Of a DNA stretch of 64,000 bases, positions 22,738 to 34,519 are shown piece by piece. How positions within the stretch are numbered: position 1 is the first letter of the stretch; the number at the start of each line of letters is the position of its first letter. The stretch spans positions 3,712,699-3,776,698 of the forward strand of contig NC_049981.1 in assembly GCF_000003815.2 (NCBI RefSeq), written 5' to 3'. The position numbers and the translations under genes were made by a program. This DNA comes from Branchiostoma floridae. Lineage: Eukaryota; Chordata; Leptocardii; Amphioxiformes; Branchiostomatidae. The notes under the pieces were generated by a model. That model was not told the DNA's origin, made no database searches, and was given only the letters and a program-made list of their open reading frames with translations.

Positions 22738-22835
22738 CCAAAAATAGTTACTCAAGCAACTGGATATGGTTTTGAAACGGTCAGACGTTTCGGAAAGAAT
22801 CCACTTTCCTTCGTCAGTGACACTGAAGTGATCTG
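22738..22835 (-). mobile_element. Penelope-like terminus with hammerhead-like core (tentative)
   Basis: On the minus strand, ctgacga (22817-22811) is followed by one extra base, a 6-bp stem ggaaag/ctttcc (22809-22804 with 22797-22792) and gaaa (22791-22788). That is the CUGANGA, stem II, GAAA layout of hammerhead ribozymes carried by Penelope-like elements. Stem III can form as acg/cgt. Stem I pairs poorly. It may be a decayed ribozyme or a look-alike hairpin. Confidence 0.35.
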
Positions 22836-23803
22836 CAAGAAACAGGTCTTTTATACTCTAACTATGAATGAAGACAATTTCAGATGTCCAATAGGAAAGG
22901 TTGTAAGACAATTGTGCTCAGGAAGAAGTGACATAAGTTTGGGCCCCCTAGCGTCTAGTTACTTCCATGAAATGTAATGGAATGGAGGTAATATTAAAAT
23001 AAATTCATCATATTTTACCCTGTGTTTGTGTGTCTGTCTGTGTGTAAACAAGATAACTCAAGAACGATTGGGTGGATTGATTTCATACTTGGTGTGTTGG
23101 TAGGGTGTGATGAAAGCTGGAAATGACTAGATTTTGGGCCCCCTAGCGGCTCCCTTTGGTAATGCAGCGCAACTTCCGGTTTTGCTATTTCGGTGTTCTG
23201 AACATGCTATGGTCACGATTTTTAAGTATTAAATAGCTCTTGTGCTCAGAAAGAAGTGACATTAGTTTGGGCCCCCTAGCGTCTAGTTTTGGGATAGCAG
23301 GGGCATTTTTGTCAAAAACTTCTGAAGAGGATAACTCAAGAAGGGAACAACGGATTTTCATGATTTTTGGTATGTAGGTACCTCAGACAATGTTGTACAA
23401 AATGAAATAATTATTATGCGAAATAGGAGCAAATTTTCATAATTAATGACAACATTAAATCATAGCAGTTTTTTCTATGTATCTCTTGTCTTGGACGTAA
23501 TGTGGTCTTGAAATTTGGGTGGTAGATAGCTTTTAGTGTCATGACAAAGTGGGGCAAGTTTCAGCCCCCTAACATTCAATTTGGGAACTGCAGGAGCGTT
23601 TTTGTCAAGACATTCCAAAGAGGATAACTGCAGAAAGTATTGACGAATTGGCATCATATTAGGCATGCGGGTACCTTTGGCAAAGATGTTCATAATGATA
23701 TACATGTTATGCAAGTGAGGACTTAATTTGCATAATTAATGTGGAAATTGCATAATTCCATTGTTTGCCATAACTGGACTTCAATAAATGTAACACATGT
23801 TAA
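22836..23803. repeat. Repeat-rich non-coding DNA with a 328-bp duplication
   Basis: The string gaagtgacat followed by agtttgggccccctagcgtc recurs about 328 bp apart (22926 and 23253). GT-rich and AT-rich blocks fill the rest. No gene is recognised. Confidence 0.5.
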
Positions 23804-24755
23804 CCCTCAAACCACCGTAGCTTTTTTGTGACGTAGATTACCGTATGGGGTCAAAACTGACCCCAAAACGTTTTGTACAAATACAGTTTTTTGTGTGAAT
23901 CTTTTTGTGATTTGTATATATGTATAGTTTCATTAATCTATGTGGGACAATCTGACATAATTAGGTGAGTATATTTTTAGCTCATTATCATAATTTATGC
24001 AAAAGATCATGAGGACCACATTTTGCACCAATGCTATTCAGACCGGGAAGGAGGTTTTTTTATGCCTGTACCAGCTTTAATGCCATATAGCGCCTGAATG
24101 GCTTATGCTAGGACCACCAAACTTGGTAACTTTGTAGAAAATGTTGATAGCAAACATTTTCAGTGAACAAATGATATTCATCATTTCTCACGTTGCCATG
24201 GCAACGGAATTCTGACAGACAAATTTATTATGAAATTTTCTAATTTTGTATTAAACATTTAAGTTTTAAGGTTTTCTTGGCAAATAACAGTTGTTTATCA
24301 CATCTTATAAAATTCAACGTAAATTTCAGGACTCAATATTTATAATTTATGCTAATTTGATGACGTCATCAGTCAAAATCCAAGATGGCGGCCGATATTA
24401 CCTAGATGACGTCATAGATTCGTCATATAACGTGATAATGGCACATAAGTTGCTACAATATTTTTGGCTTGCATGTATATCATTCTCTGAAAATTTCTAG
24501 ATCCTACCATAAGTATTTTAGGTGTGGGTCGCAAAAGTTTGTTTAAAAAATTGCTGGGGTCAAAAGACCATGCATAAGCTTTCGAGGATAACTTAATCAA
24601 CAATTAATTAATCTCGGTAAAAACGTAGAAGAAGTTATAGGACATATACACAAACAAACTCCTGGAAGGAAATTTGTTTTCGACCAGAAATGACATAATG
24701 GCACACATTGATATACGCCTGGGATCAGTTTTGACCCCATACGGTGGTTTGAGGG
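23804..24755. mobile_element. piggyBac-like MITE, 952 bp
   Basis: The element is flanked by ttaa on both sides (23800-23803 and 24756-24759). It has inverted termini ccctcaaaccaccgta. Further in, the motif tatggggtcaaaactgacc is near-inverted at the two ends. A TTAA target and CCY termini are the piggyBac signature. No transposase frame is present. Confidence 0.8.
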
Positions 24756-25980
24756 TTAATTATGATAGGTGGAATATAAGCAGATACCAAATATAGTAAT
24801 GAGGAACTTATTTGTATAATTTATGTAAAAAATTGCAATACCGCTTTATGATTAATAATGGGAATTTTATAATTGTGACGTGTGTACGTTTGTCAATGAT
24901 GAACAACACCATGCATAAATTATGTTGTTAGTCAATTGCATGAAATTTACGAAAGCTCTAAATTTTCATGGAGGTATGAGGTCGCCGAACTCTAGTTTTA
25001 AAGGCAGTTTGTTTGATTACTACGAGTATAAAACAACAATGACGTAAGCAAAGATCCATACCCGCGCCCCACACTCATTGAAGTTTCATTAGGCCATCCC
25101 TGGGTAATGTCAACATTTATACCTAAATCGGTACCTTGAGCAGTCACTTTTGTAGTCGTTGCCATGAGCACAAGGGTCATTAGCTTCCAAAACCCTATTG
25201 TAAACGGACCCGTAATCGTGTCAGCTTACACAACCTGAGCACAAATTACCAATAGCCATTAAAGATTGTATAATATTATTTTGCAAGTTTAAAATCTCGT
25301 TGGCATTTTTGTCCTGCCATTTTGTATCGAAAGGTGGAGCAGGTCATAAGTATAAGACCACAGCCATTGCGTTTGTTGGTGGCATAGGGCCGAAGGAATG
25401 AAAAAGCAGAAATAAGACTGGCAATAAAAACGTTATTGCCATGGCGACGATTGAGGTGAACATCAACATAACTGAAACCGGGAATCGACTGAAACTTCCC
25501 TGTCATGTATCGCACTATCTCTGGCACAATTCGCCAGCCCACCTGTAACTGAAACCTACAGCCAGGAGAAATGTACTATTCCTGGTACATGTTAAGATCT
25601 GTTAACTAACCAGCCCTCAGGAATGGAATGCACTGCTATCAGCTATCTGTACATGTATCAGCAATGAACAGTAATGGACTTCCCCTACTTCTATAATATA
25701 CACACAACATGGTTATTGTGAGGAGTATAGTGGAGAAGAAAAAAAAAAGAAAGAACCAACTGTTTCAAACACTTCAGTACTAGAAGATTTCCTTGAATAA
25801 CTTTCTTGCACCTAATCCACACGACTGTCCTACTCAGCAATATCCCAGTCCTTTGGATAACTTGACGGTTGAACTGTCCACACAATGGATGTCTTCGCCA
25901 CCCACAGCAATAATAGTCGATGCAAGAATCTCCCTCAGTCTTTTACCTCCGTCACCAATACAGTATAGCATCCACTAGCT
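24756..25980. other. Non-coding stretch with weak exon-like frames
   Basis: Two minus-strand frames deserve mention only. One, at 25180-24998, begins MTLVLMATTTKVTAQG, like a short signal peptide. The other, at 25534-25276, follows an acceptor-like ttacag. Neither has a recognisable domain, and no splice pairing supports them as a gene. Confidence 0.3.
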
Positions 25981-26453
25981 GCCATGAGGCGAGCCAAATG
26001 GTATATTGTTGTCAGTCTGCAAAACTTCTAGGAATTGTACAGGCACGTGTCAACAGGAATGCTATTCAATGGGAATGTTTGAAATTCCAGATCAGGCAGC
26101 CAATGTTGGCAGGGCTTCTGGAATTCCAGCCGCTGGAAGAAAGTGGGTCATGGGGACTCCCTTCGAGGCTAGAGGTATTTGGCCTAGAAACCTGGGACAG
26201 ATTGGTGAAATTCCAGTGAGGGGACAATGTTTGAATGGCATTGGAATGGCATTCCAACCATGTATGAGGAAGCCAGTGTCACTGGAATTCTAGTCTAGGG
26301 TAAGTTGCTTGGTCCCAGCTGGTGAGATGACTGTGCACAAAGTACAGATTTGCAATTTTGCATGTAACCAAGAATAAAGTATATTTAGCACTGTGTGTTT
26401 GTGTGTGTGTGTGTGTATGTGTGTGTGTGTGTGTGCGTGCGCGCGCGTGTGCA

Positions 26454-26500
<47 letters not shown>

Positions 26501-27652
26501 CCTTGATATTAAGTCTTTTCTACCTTTTCTACCTAAGATATAATATGATAGGGCTTGAAAAAAATTGCATTTGGCTCGAAATATGATTATCATTTGCCAT
26601 CGTTCAAGATTATGACCTCTACGTGAAGTATTTCCTTTCTACCTATGGTGTATGGCTTGAACAAGCATATTCTTTATAACATACCCATGAGGACAATGTG
26701 ATCAATACCTTGTCCGCCTGTATGAGGTTTGATATCATGTCCTTCAGTCAGAAATAGTCACTACTGTGTTGGGCATTGATACAAGAGGAACTGACTTGAA
26801 ATCACTGCTGTGATTTTTGTATGTTTTATGTGGCGGTGTGTACCAGTGTGTGACCTTGATATACATTTAGTATATGTCATGAAAAATTACATTTGGCTCT
26901 GAATATAATTACCACTTGCCATTTGCCATTATTTCCTGTCTGCCTATGGTATATGGCTTTCCCTATCAGCTGACCTGAGCTGACCCAAGCAACTGACCTG
27001 ATCCCACCTTTCTAGGTCATGACCCATTCCATACATGCCCTTGAACATGCCAGGCTTACATTCCATGCATGCCCGTCGAAACATGCCTGTACAATTCCTA
27101 GAATTTATGGCATTCCCTTTCAGTTGACCTGAGCTGACCCAACCATCCTCCTGATCCCACAAGCAAAGGATTTTCAGTACTGCCTGTGTCTGTGTTTGTG
27201 TGATTACATTTTATACATGTTGCACATGATTTTGTATGTTTGTGTGACACTGTGTGTAACAGTGTGTGACCTTGATATACCTTTAGTATATGCCATGAAA
27301 ATTACCAGTGTGTGACCTTGAGATCCTTTAGTATATGCCATGAAAATTACATTTGGCTCTGAATATAATTACTATTTGCCATCATTCAATATTATGACTT
27401 TCATATGTAACATTTCCTGTCTACCTATGGTATATGGCTACCCCTATCAGTTGACCTGAGCTGACCCAACCTTCCCCCTGATCCCAGCTTTCTAGGACAT
27501 GACCCAAATTCCATTTCACATTCATCGAGGCTAACATTCCATACATGCCTGTGGAAACGTACCTAACATGCCTGTGGAAACATGCCTGTGCAATTCCTAG
27601 AATTTTTGCAGACTGAACCTAATATAAACCATTTGGCTCGCCCCTGAGGCGT
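25981..27652. mobile_element. Inverted-repeat-flanked element, about 1.67 kb
   Basis: The left end (25981-26047) and the reverse complement of the right end (27583-27652) share gcgagccaaatgg, then cagtctgcaaaa and ttctaggaattg, in the same order with scattered mismatches. The interior holds a (GT)n run and three degenerate copies of a block with acatttggctctgaatataa or similar (about 26565, 26888, 27348). No coding region is seen. The target duplication is unclear. Confidence 0.5.
26392..26499. repeat. (GT)n microsatellite
   Basis: About 108 bp of GT dinucleotide with a short gcgcgcg interruption. It lies inside the inverted-repeat element. Confidence 0.95.
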
Positions 27653-28463
27653 CGCCAAAAATTCCAATAAAAACGGAACCGATACCGCATGTTCATTGGA
27701 CCTAAACTATACTTGCAACAAGGGCTTGTGATCATGTAATTGTGCATTTCATTTGTGGAACTGACAGGTGCGTACCAATTACCTAACAAAATAAGTAATC
27801 CACTCAGACGATTAAGAAAGACAGAGATACGAATATAAATGCCTGAAATCTCAACCCAGCAATGAGATGTAAAGTACTGGAAGTTGTTGTCACCATGACA
27901 CCTTACGTTAGATAGCGTTAACCCTATTCAGACGGGGGACAAGTTTACAAAGTTTAAGAAGGTTTCTATATTTCGTGTTGCCATGGGAACTGGTTATTGA
28001 CAGGCATTTTTGACGATAATTTCGGTTCTAACAATATTTTTCAGGTTTTCCTGGTACATTACAGTTATTTTGTCACATAAAGGAAATTTCGTGTGTGTTT
28101 TTCATGTATGCAAGAATGAAAATTCAATGATCATATAAATCATTTATGAGTTACAGAAGTTACAAACTCGGGCCTCAAAAGCGCCCACCATGTACACTAT
28201 TTCACATCCGCTAACTTTCTAGCGAGGACCAATGAGATCACTGCTGGCAGGTCAATGACAATTACTAGTGAATTAGCCAATAAAGGCCGAGTAGCGGCCG
28301 AGTGGCGGGCTATTCGCACCCTTACCTATCATGTAAATACCAGAAAGCCAAACCAAGCACATAAGCAGTTTGCGGGAGTTGTTTACTACGATACTTCCAC
28401 TATCCGTATGAAAGCATATTACTACTACTTTGATGACCAACGCACGGATGTGAAGAGACTGTA
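27653..28463. other. Non-coding stretch
   Basis: No recognisable exon, repeat family or RNA gene was seen. Confidence 0.4.
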
Positions 28464-28829
28464 GTGATGAAATTCCACACATTCAATGGCGCTGCACTTG
28501 CGCTAATGAAGCGATCGCTGCAGGACGGAACATGTCCAGACGAAGGCGAGATTTGTGAAGCAGATCCGACTTTTCCCACCAAGAGCAAGCTGTCTAAGAC
28601 GGATCGGGTACAGAAATGGACGGAAATCAAGGCCAAACTAGTCTTGAATAAGGATTTTGAGGCACATCGCGAGGCCCCAAATCAACGACTCCCGCGGCGA
28701 GAGGAGACTGGAGCCATTTTCCGCCATAGTCACTTGGGCACAGATGCAAAGTCCGCTGGCGTCGCGTCTCTGATCCACCGGTCATGGCGGGAGAATTTGG
28801 AATCATTAAGTAAAAGGAACTTGTTTTGA
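28464..28829 (+). CDS. Hypothetical 121-codon open frame
   Basis: The frame starts at ATG 28464 and ends with TGA at 28827-28829. It is less AT-rich than its surroundings, and the product is hydrophilic with a basic C-terminal half (for example SKTDRVQKWTEIKAKLVLNK). I recognise no domain. No signal peptide or membrane segment is apparent. It lies in the repeat-rich block specific to unit 2 and has no copy in unit 1. It could be a fragment of a transposon or retrocopy; it could also be chance. Confidence 0.25.
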   Translation: MMKFHTFNGAALALMKRSLQDGTCPDEGEICEADPTFPTKSKLSKTDRVQKWTEIKAKLVLNKDFEAHREAPNQRLPRREETGAIFRHSHLGTDAKSAGVASLIHRSWRENLESLSKRNLF

Positions 28830-30869
28830 TTTAAACGATGTTCGTCTCGTTATGAGGCCTTGACACTCGTACTCAGTTGAAGCAAGAAGCTTATAACATA
28901 TCATTCTTTAACCTCTTTGGTTGAGGACTTGTGTGCTCTTACGATACAAAGAATTTTTTAAATTTTTTATTTGATTTTATCTATTTTGCACAATCTTTAA
29001 AAAATATAACATAAAACAAACAAGAGTTCGTAGACCTCAGGCCTGCATGAAATGTATTGAGTGTCTGTAGACTTATTGTGTATTTTTTTCCCTTTTTTTT
29101 TCCGTGTTTGCGTGGTTGGAAAATGTGCACCATGCAAAAGTCTGAAATTCCATTTTCGGAATGTGTAAGTTTGGACATGGATGAACATTACTTATTATGG
29201 ATTTCTTAACCATGTAACCAACCACAGTTCCTTGAATCTGTTGAGACGACTTTTCCTACCTTTTCTTGTCTCAGATGGCCCTTGTAGTTATTCTGTCACA
29301 TATGATATATTCAGTACTGATATCTTCCTATTTCAATGTACTGACCTAATGCAGCTGCTAAATTTCCTTAGTGTGGCAATGATATTCATTAAAGATTTAT
29401 TTCTGGAGTGCTATAACACTTGACACTGGAAGGTTATTTGCATAATTTGACCAATTAAGTTTTTACAGTAGAGTCCATTCCAAGACACCATGAGGATTTT
29501 TAGGCGACATTTGTAATAAGTCTGAATTATTTTGAATAAAAGAATATCTAAGCCACAATAATTAAATTGTTTTCAAAAAATTGACTAAGAAAATACTTAT
29601 CTATTTGAATTCCTTTGAATATTTTAGAAACATTTTGAAAGTAACTGTACAAAGATATCTTTATTTAGAATAATTCTGAAACCTCTGTGTGATTCTTTCA
29701 CATTTACAAATATTTACAAATATTTGTAAACTTTGCCAAATGGTAAAATTAGTTTATTGCCCCCATAAAAGTAAGACCTACTGTATAAGTAAGTTGCCTC
29801 AGTATATTTTTAGATTTCTCTGCTGGGCACTGGTGGGTCCTTTGTGGTGGGCCATTGTTGCATGACACCCAACCATACTTTGCAAGGATGTGTGAATTGC
29901 TATCTTCCCAGCCCACTGAACCATTTACAAAATATTGCAAAAAATGGTAGAAAATGGTAAATAATGGTAGAATGCTGTTATCATTATTTAGAAACCATTA
30001 GAAGTATCCAATTCCACACCATGAATATTTCCACAGTTTAACAGGACCAGGGAAATATTTATAAAGTTGAAACAGTATTAGAAATATTTCTGAAGTATCA
30101 CATGTCCTAGACATGTAATTACAAAACTTTAAAATCAATTCTAAACAATGGCAACAAACATCCGCACGGTGACTTGGAATGGACTCTAGTTCCATAGACA
30201 ACATGGATAGTGGTAGCCCCCATCCAGCAGCAACAGTTAGTCCCCAGCTGGGTGATATGATATTTTATTCAACCATCCAACTAAAACCTAAACCTAAGTG
30301 ACAAAATGCAACAAACGATACCAAATTTAAACTAGAACAAAGCTTCTACCACTTAACCCTGTATGTACTATAGATTAAGCAGGCCCAAAAATCAAGCGAC
30401 CATGACTAGCCCCAAACTACAAGTTACCTGCATACAATACGGAAATGGCATCACCAAAGAAACAACAAGAAACACAGGAAGATAATATACATACCTTTCT
30501 CTTACACTCAAGCTCTATACATTTCTCCTCCACTTTAGAAAGTTGTATCTTCTTCTGATTGCCAAACAGGGTAAAGGAACTTGTACCAGAACTTTAAACT
30601 CTCAAAACACCACAAAGACTAAGCAGCAAACTCAAATTGTACCTAACAGCAACAGATACTAGTAGAAACAGAACTGCCTAGTACATCATCTGGCTGGAAA
30701 CACTGTTGATACAAAGTAACCTGATACATTGAAGGTGGCAGAAGCCAGTACAAAAACAGATGACGATTCTACACCTAAGCTTAAAGACCTATCAATCAAC
30801 CCAAACCCAACCAAACCAAGCAGATATTGGGGGGATGCCCCAACCGCACAAAACAGGCTCAACCTACAG
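28830..30869. other. AT-rich non-coding stretch
   Basis: No gene, repeat unit or RNA gene could be supported over this 2-kb stretch. Short open frames have low-complexity translations. Confidence 0.45.
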
Positions 30870-31440
30870 TATCAAGTTCAAGCACTAGGAGGCCCAAAAT
30901 CAAACCTGACCACCAGGACACCAGCAACAACCCACGTAACAAATAGCAACACGATGGCACCTTGCGTTCCGGAGATACAGCGCACGCGCAGTGCCCGCAC
31001 AAAAGGTAACCTGGAATGTCAAGTTCAAGCACCAAGGGCGCCAAAATCAAAACTGAGAATTATTCAGCCACCGCCAACAAATGTGCCAAATATCATCGCG
31101 ACCGCACCAACCGTTCAGAAGATATAACTCCGGAAATACCCCTCCCGGACACAAAATTCGACCTGCCGCGTCAAGTTCAAACGCGACAAGGCCCAAAGTC
31201 AATCCTAGGCAACAGGCAACAATTTCCCACCCATGCACCAAAAATCGTCGCAATGGCGCGTATCATTCAGGACACACAGCGCCAAAAGTGCCCCAAAAAC
31301 ACCAAAAATGCCACCTGCAATGTCAAGTTCAAACGCCAGGAAGCCCAAAATCAAACCTGAGTGTTAAGCCACCACCCCCAACCCGCGTACCAAAAATCGT
31401 CGTGCTCGCATTATCCGTTCTCAAGATACAGCGCCCTAAA
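30870..31440. repeat. Minisatellite, about 150-bp unit, about four copies
   Basis: The landmark caagttcaa, a few variable bases, then gcccaaaatcaaacctga recurs near 30872, 31019, 31170 and 31323, a spacing of roughly 146-153 bp. The second half of the unit has accaaaaatcgtcg in the last two copies. Open frames across it are by-products of a period close to a multiple of three. Confidence 0.75.
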
Positions 31441-31762
31441 TCCCCAGCTTCCAAATTTTCCCACGCCCGTGAAAACCATACCTGCATACATGCAAGTAAC
31501 TAACAAATGAAAGTACATGCAGGGGGGAAGAAAAAAGCCTCGTGGCTTATACACAGTCTTCCTCCAAAGTAACAAATAATGATACAATTTAACAATTCAT
31601 AAGCTGAATATCATATGTCAGTATAAAAGAATTCTAATCTATTAGAACTGGACTTGAAATTGAAACCCCAACTCTTGTGTTCAAAGATTACGATTGCTTA
31701 CATTGTAACATTGTAGGCAAAGCCCAAACCAGGTGGTATAGGTCAATTCTAAATCCTCCCAC

Positions 31763-32038
31763 CTGCGTATGTTCCGTTGATACCTCCGTTTGGCTGGTCG
31801 TCTTCGCCAAAAGAAGTGAGCGTGAGGATGTAATCCGTGTAGGGCAGCAGTCCCGATACGGTAGCCGAGGTGACCCCTGCTCCCGGTGCGGGGGAGAGGT
31901 CCCGGTAGGAGCCCGACCCGTCTGCCGGCTGGTAGCGGAGCCTGTAGCGCGAGATCGGAAGACTCCCCACGACTGTCCAGGACACGGAAAGATTACCCAT
32001 TCCGCCATCATCAAGAGTCAGCCCTGCGAGACCTGGAA
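31763..32038 (-). CDS. Fibronectin type III domain exon, unit 2
   Basis: This is the same 276-bp phase 1-1 exon as 3986-4261 with only a few changes, such as GLLPYTDY in place of GLLPDTDY and PAPGAG in place of PPPGAG. The core Trp and the YRLRYQP strand are kept. Here the flank repeat lies directly next to the exon without LINE or retroposon, unlike unit 1. It is the expected link between FAMeT 36061-36812 and F5/8C 17623-19102. Confidence 0.85.
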
Positions 32039-32605
32039 CTGTATAAGAGGTATTTTTTTTTTTCTTATTTCCACCTCACGGAACACTACCTATTATGAGG
32101 AGCACGTATTTCTGTGCCGGCCTTCACATTTATCACAAACGCCCATACAAAGCACATGACACGACGATAAAAATATAATTGCAGAATCAAAACATTTGAA
32201 AAGAAACTCCATACGATTTACAATGATTTCTAGGTCGGGTTTTGTTAAGTAGTGCAGACATATGATAATAAATGCAGTTTTACTGCACTTATTCTGGTAA
32301 TGTAGAAGTTAATCTACCGCCAAAATGTTATCATGGATTCGTCCATTTTTCAATGACGTCACAAAGTTTTGGGCGTTGCTCAGATCTGAGGCTTGACTTC
32401 AGACGCGAGGAAAACGCACAGAGCGACGCGTCTGGTATTCTATTGTTCCGCACTGTGGAAGGTTTTGTTTTTGCATTCCTGATTCATTCATCTTAAAAAA
32501 AAAAGAAGAAAAAAAGACGGACGGACGGAACACGTTTACCGGCCCAGAGACATCGATTGTGTCTTCTCCCATAGACTCTGTCTGAATAGTGCGACCGTTA
32601 GCAGT

Positions 32606-32678
32606 ATCGCTTTACGATACGGTGTTCTCGGCAGGCTCATCTGCTGCATCCTTCTTCTCTGTTCAGCACGTGTAAAAG
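32606..32678 (+). pseudogene. Signal-peptide exon with lost start codon, unit 2
   Basis: This is collinear with 4840-4912, and the donor g/gtaggc and all other codons appear intact. The first codon, however, is ATC (32606-32608) instead of ATG. No other in-frame ATG occurs in the exon. The upstream CRE (32354-32361) and presumed 5' UTR are conserved. The gene copy would therefore lack its signal peptide unless a non-AUG start is used. A sequencing error at one base is the simplest alternative. Confidence 0.65.
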
Positions 32679-34519
32679 GTAGGCTCCATGGTTATTATGG
32701 AAAAAATGCTGCTACTCAAATGATATATGTTTCGGGCCTAATAACGTTGGCCATTGAGTGGTTTAGACCATCACATTTAGGAAGGTATGTAGTGTACGTA
32801 TATGTATGTTACTACCTATGGAATGGGTGAATGAGTGAGTGATCGCACTGCACCAAAACTCTAATTTCCAGGTGTTTCAAGGGACTTACACACCTGTGTC
32901 CTGTTCTGTGTCCTGGCTGTGTACATGACTTTCATGGTTCGGCGTGTAATGTCCATGTTTTTTTCTTACATTCCTGGACACGCGCTTGTACAGGAATTTC
33001 TAGGACCCTTACACCAGACGTGTAGGGGAAATGGGCAGACAAAGGCTTGGCGGCGCCTATTCTCATAGCCAAGCTTGGGTCGCAGGTTATTACTGTTTAC
33101 CGGCAGCTACTACCCCTGCAACCCTGCTTGGACAATCAATAAGCAATGAGCTTTATATTTTAAACACAAAATAATGGGGAGTGTAGGGTGTATTGAATGA
33201 TTGGTATGTCTACCCGTAACATGGTCTGACAGAACAAAGTGGAACAAAATACAACTAAAAAAAAGAAACGGCATCCCCATTTTAGGAATACCATCAAGGT
33301 CAGAAAGAAAGTTCTACAAAATACAAAAAAATTCAATCATAGTTAATGAAGCTGTGTTTGTTTGGCTCGCTATTTCCAACTTATTTGGAAATCCTACGGT
33401 CGGCAAGTATTAAACGCTAAAGGCAGTAACTCTGGGGGCCCAAGCGGGCCATTCATTTTCATTTCTACATGTCGGAAAAAAATATGTTAGGGATAGATCT
33501 TGGTTTCTAAATAGGAATGTATGTCTTAATAAACCAAGGAGGTTTCAACTTCCTTGCGTAAACAAACTCGTCATTTTTATTACATAAACAGCAGTTCGTT
33601 AGCCGGATGTGTATTGCATTCTCTAGCTTAGACAAAGGCCACAAACGCCCAGCGTTCATTGAATCATTCTTATTTTCTTCTTTAATTATTTTGCACTCAC
33701 ACTGAGATTCTGTTTCAACATACATAAATCTGAATTGCTGCAATAGACTAAAGAGCTAGGAAAATAAACTAACCAAAGAAGTTTAATTTTGAAATTCGTA
33801 AACTAGTGATGTACGATGTTTTTATAGCTGCAAATACAGAGTGTCTGTCGTGTCATAGCGAGGAAGTTGAACTGAAACGACGTTGGGCATAGAAAAAACA
33901 TTGGACTGCGTTCTTATTTATCGGCAGCTTTTTGTCAAAAGAATGGAGAGAACACGGGACAAAATACTGTCCATTTTCTTGTTTACCGTCTGTAACAATA
34001 TACGTGAAATGATCTATGTCAAGATATAACCTCCTTGACTCGATGTACTAAATCTTTGTCCTGGATTATGTTCTTGATTGTAAAAAATAAGCTTAAGTGA
34101 GAACGTTGAACGTTCAAGCTGTTGATAACAACAGCGGCATGTTTCACATTTTCTAGGCAGGTATTGTTTTACTGTGACTTGTGAAATACCGGTAATCAGG
34201 CAGCTCAAACAACCTTGCTCCTTGACGTGATTGTAACAATAGACATGGCTGGTACTAGCGGTAGTTCACAGCTCTTTGTGTCCGTGCCCATGCAAATTCT
34301 TCAGAAAAAGCCAATACAATTTCTCCTCACACAATTATAGGGTCAACCCTTCGGCCAATCAACGCGACAGTCACAATTTTCAAATTCTTCAGTTGAGTTG
34401 GTATTGTGAAGTCGGCGTCTTTGCGGGTGGATGTGCGTTCTTGCTGTCCAAGTGTGTCTAGATACATGTACCATTAATGCGTTATCTAATGGTACCGAGG
34501 ATCATTGGTCATTATTTTA
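32679..34519. other. Non-coding stretch collinear with unit 1
   Basis: It matches 4913-6546 followed directly by 7475-7800, skipping the 928-bp TIR element. The empty target cttg is at 34221-34224. A few small deletions are also seen, for example between 33180 and 33190 and between 33747 and 33750. Confidence 0.7.

Noticed and set aside
25276-25542. Possible exon with signal- or membrane-like segments together with 24998-25180
   Set aside because: No recognisable domain, no matching splice pair, and absent from unit 1; kept only as a note.
26358-26593. Cys/Val- and His/Thr-rich frames at the GT microsatellite
   Set aside because: They are translations of (GT)n and have no coding value. The same holds at 57018-57285 and 38854-39087.
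30729-31503. Overlapping proline- and threonine-rich frames of 114-140 codons
   Set aside because: They arise from a minisatellite with a unit of about 150 bp, which keeps several frames open by periodicity.
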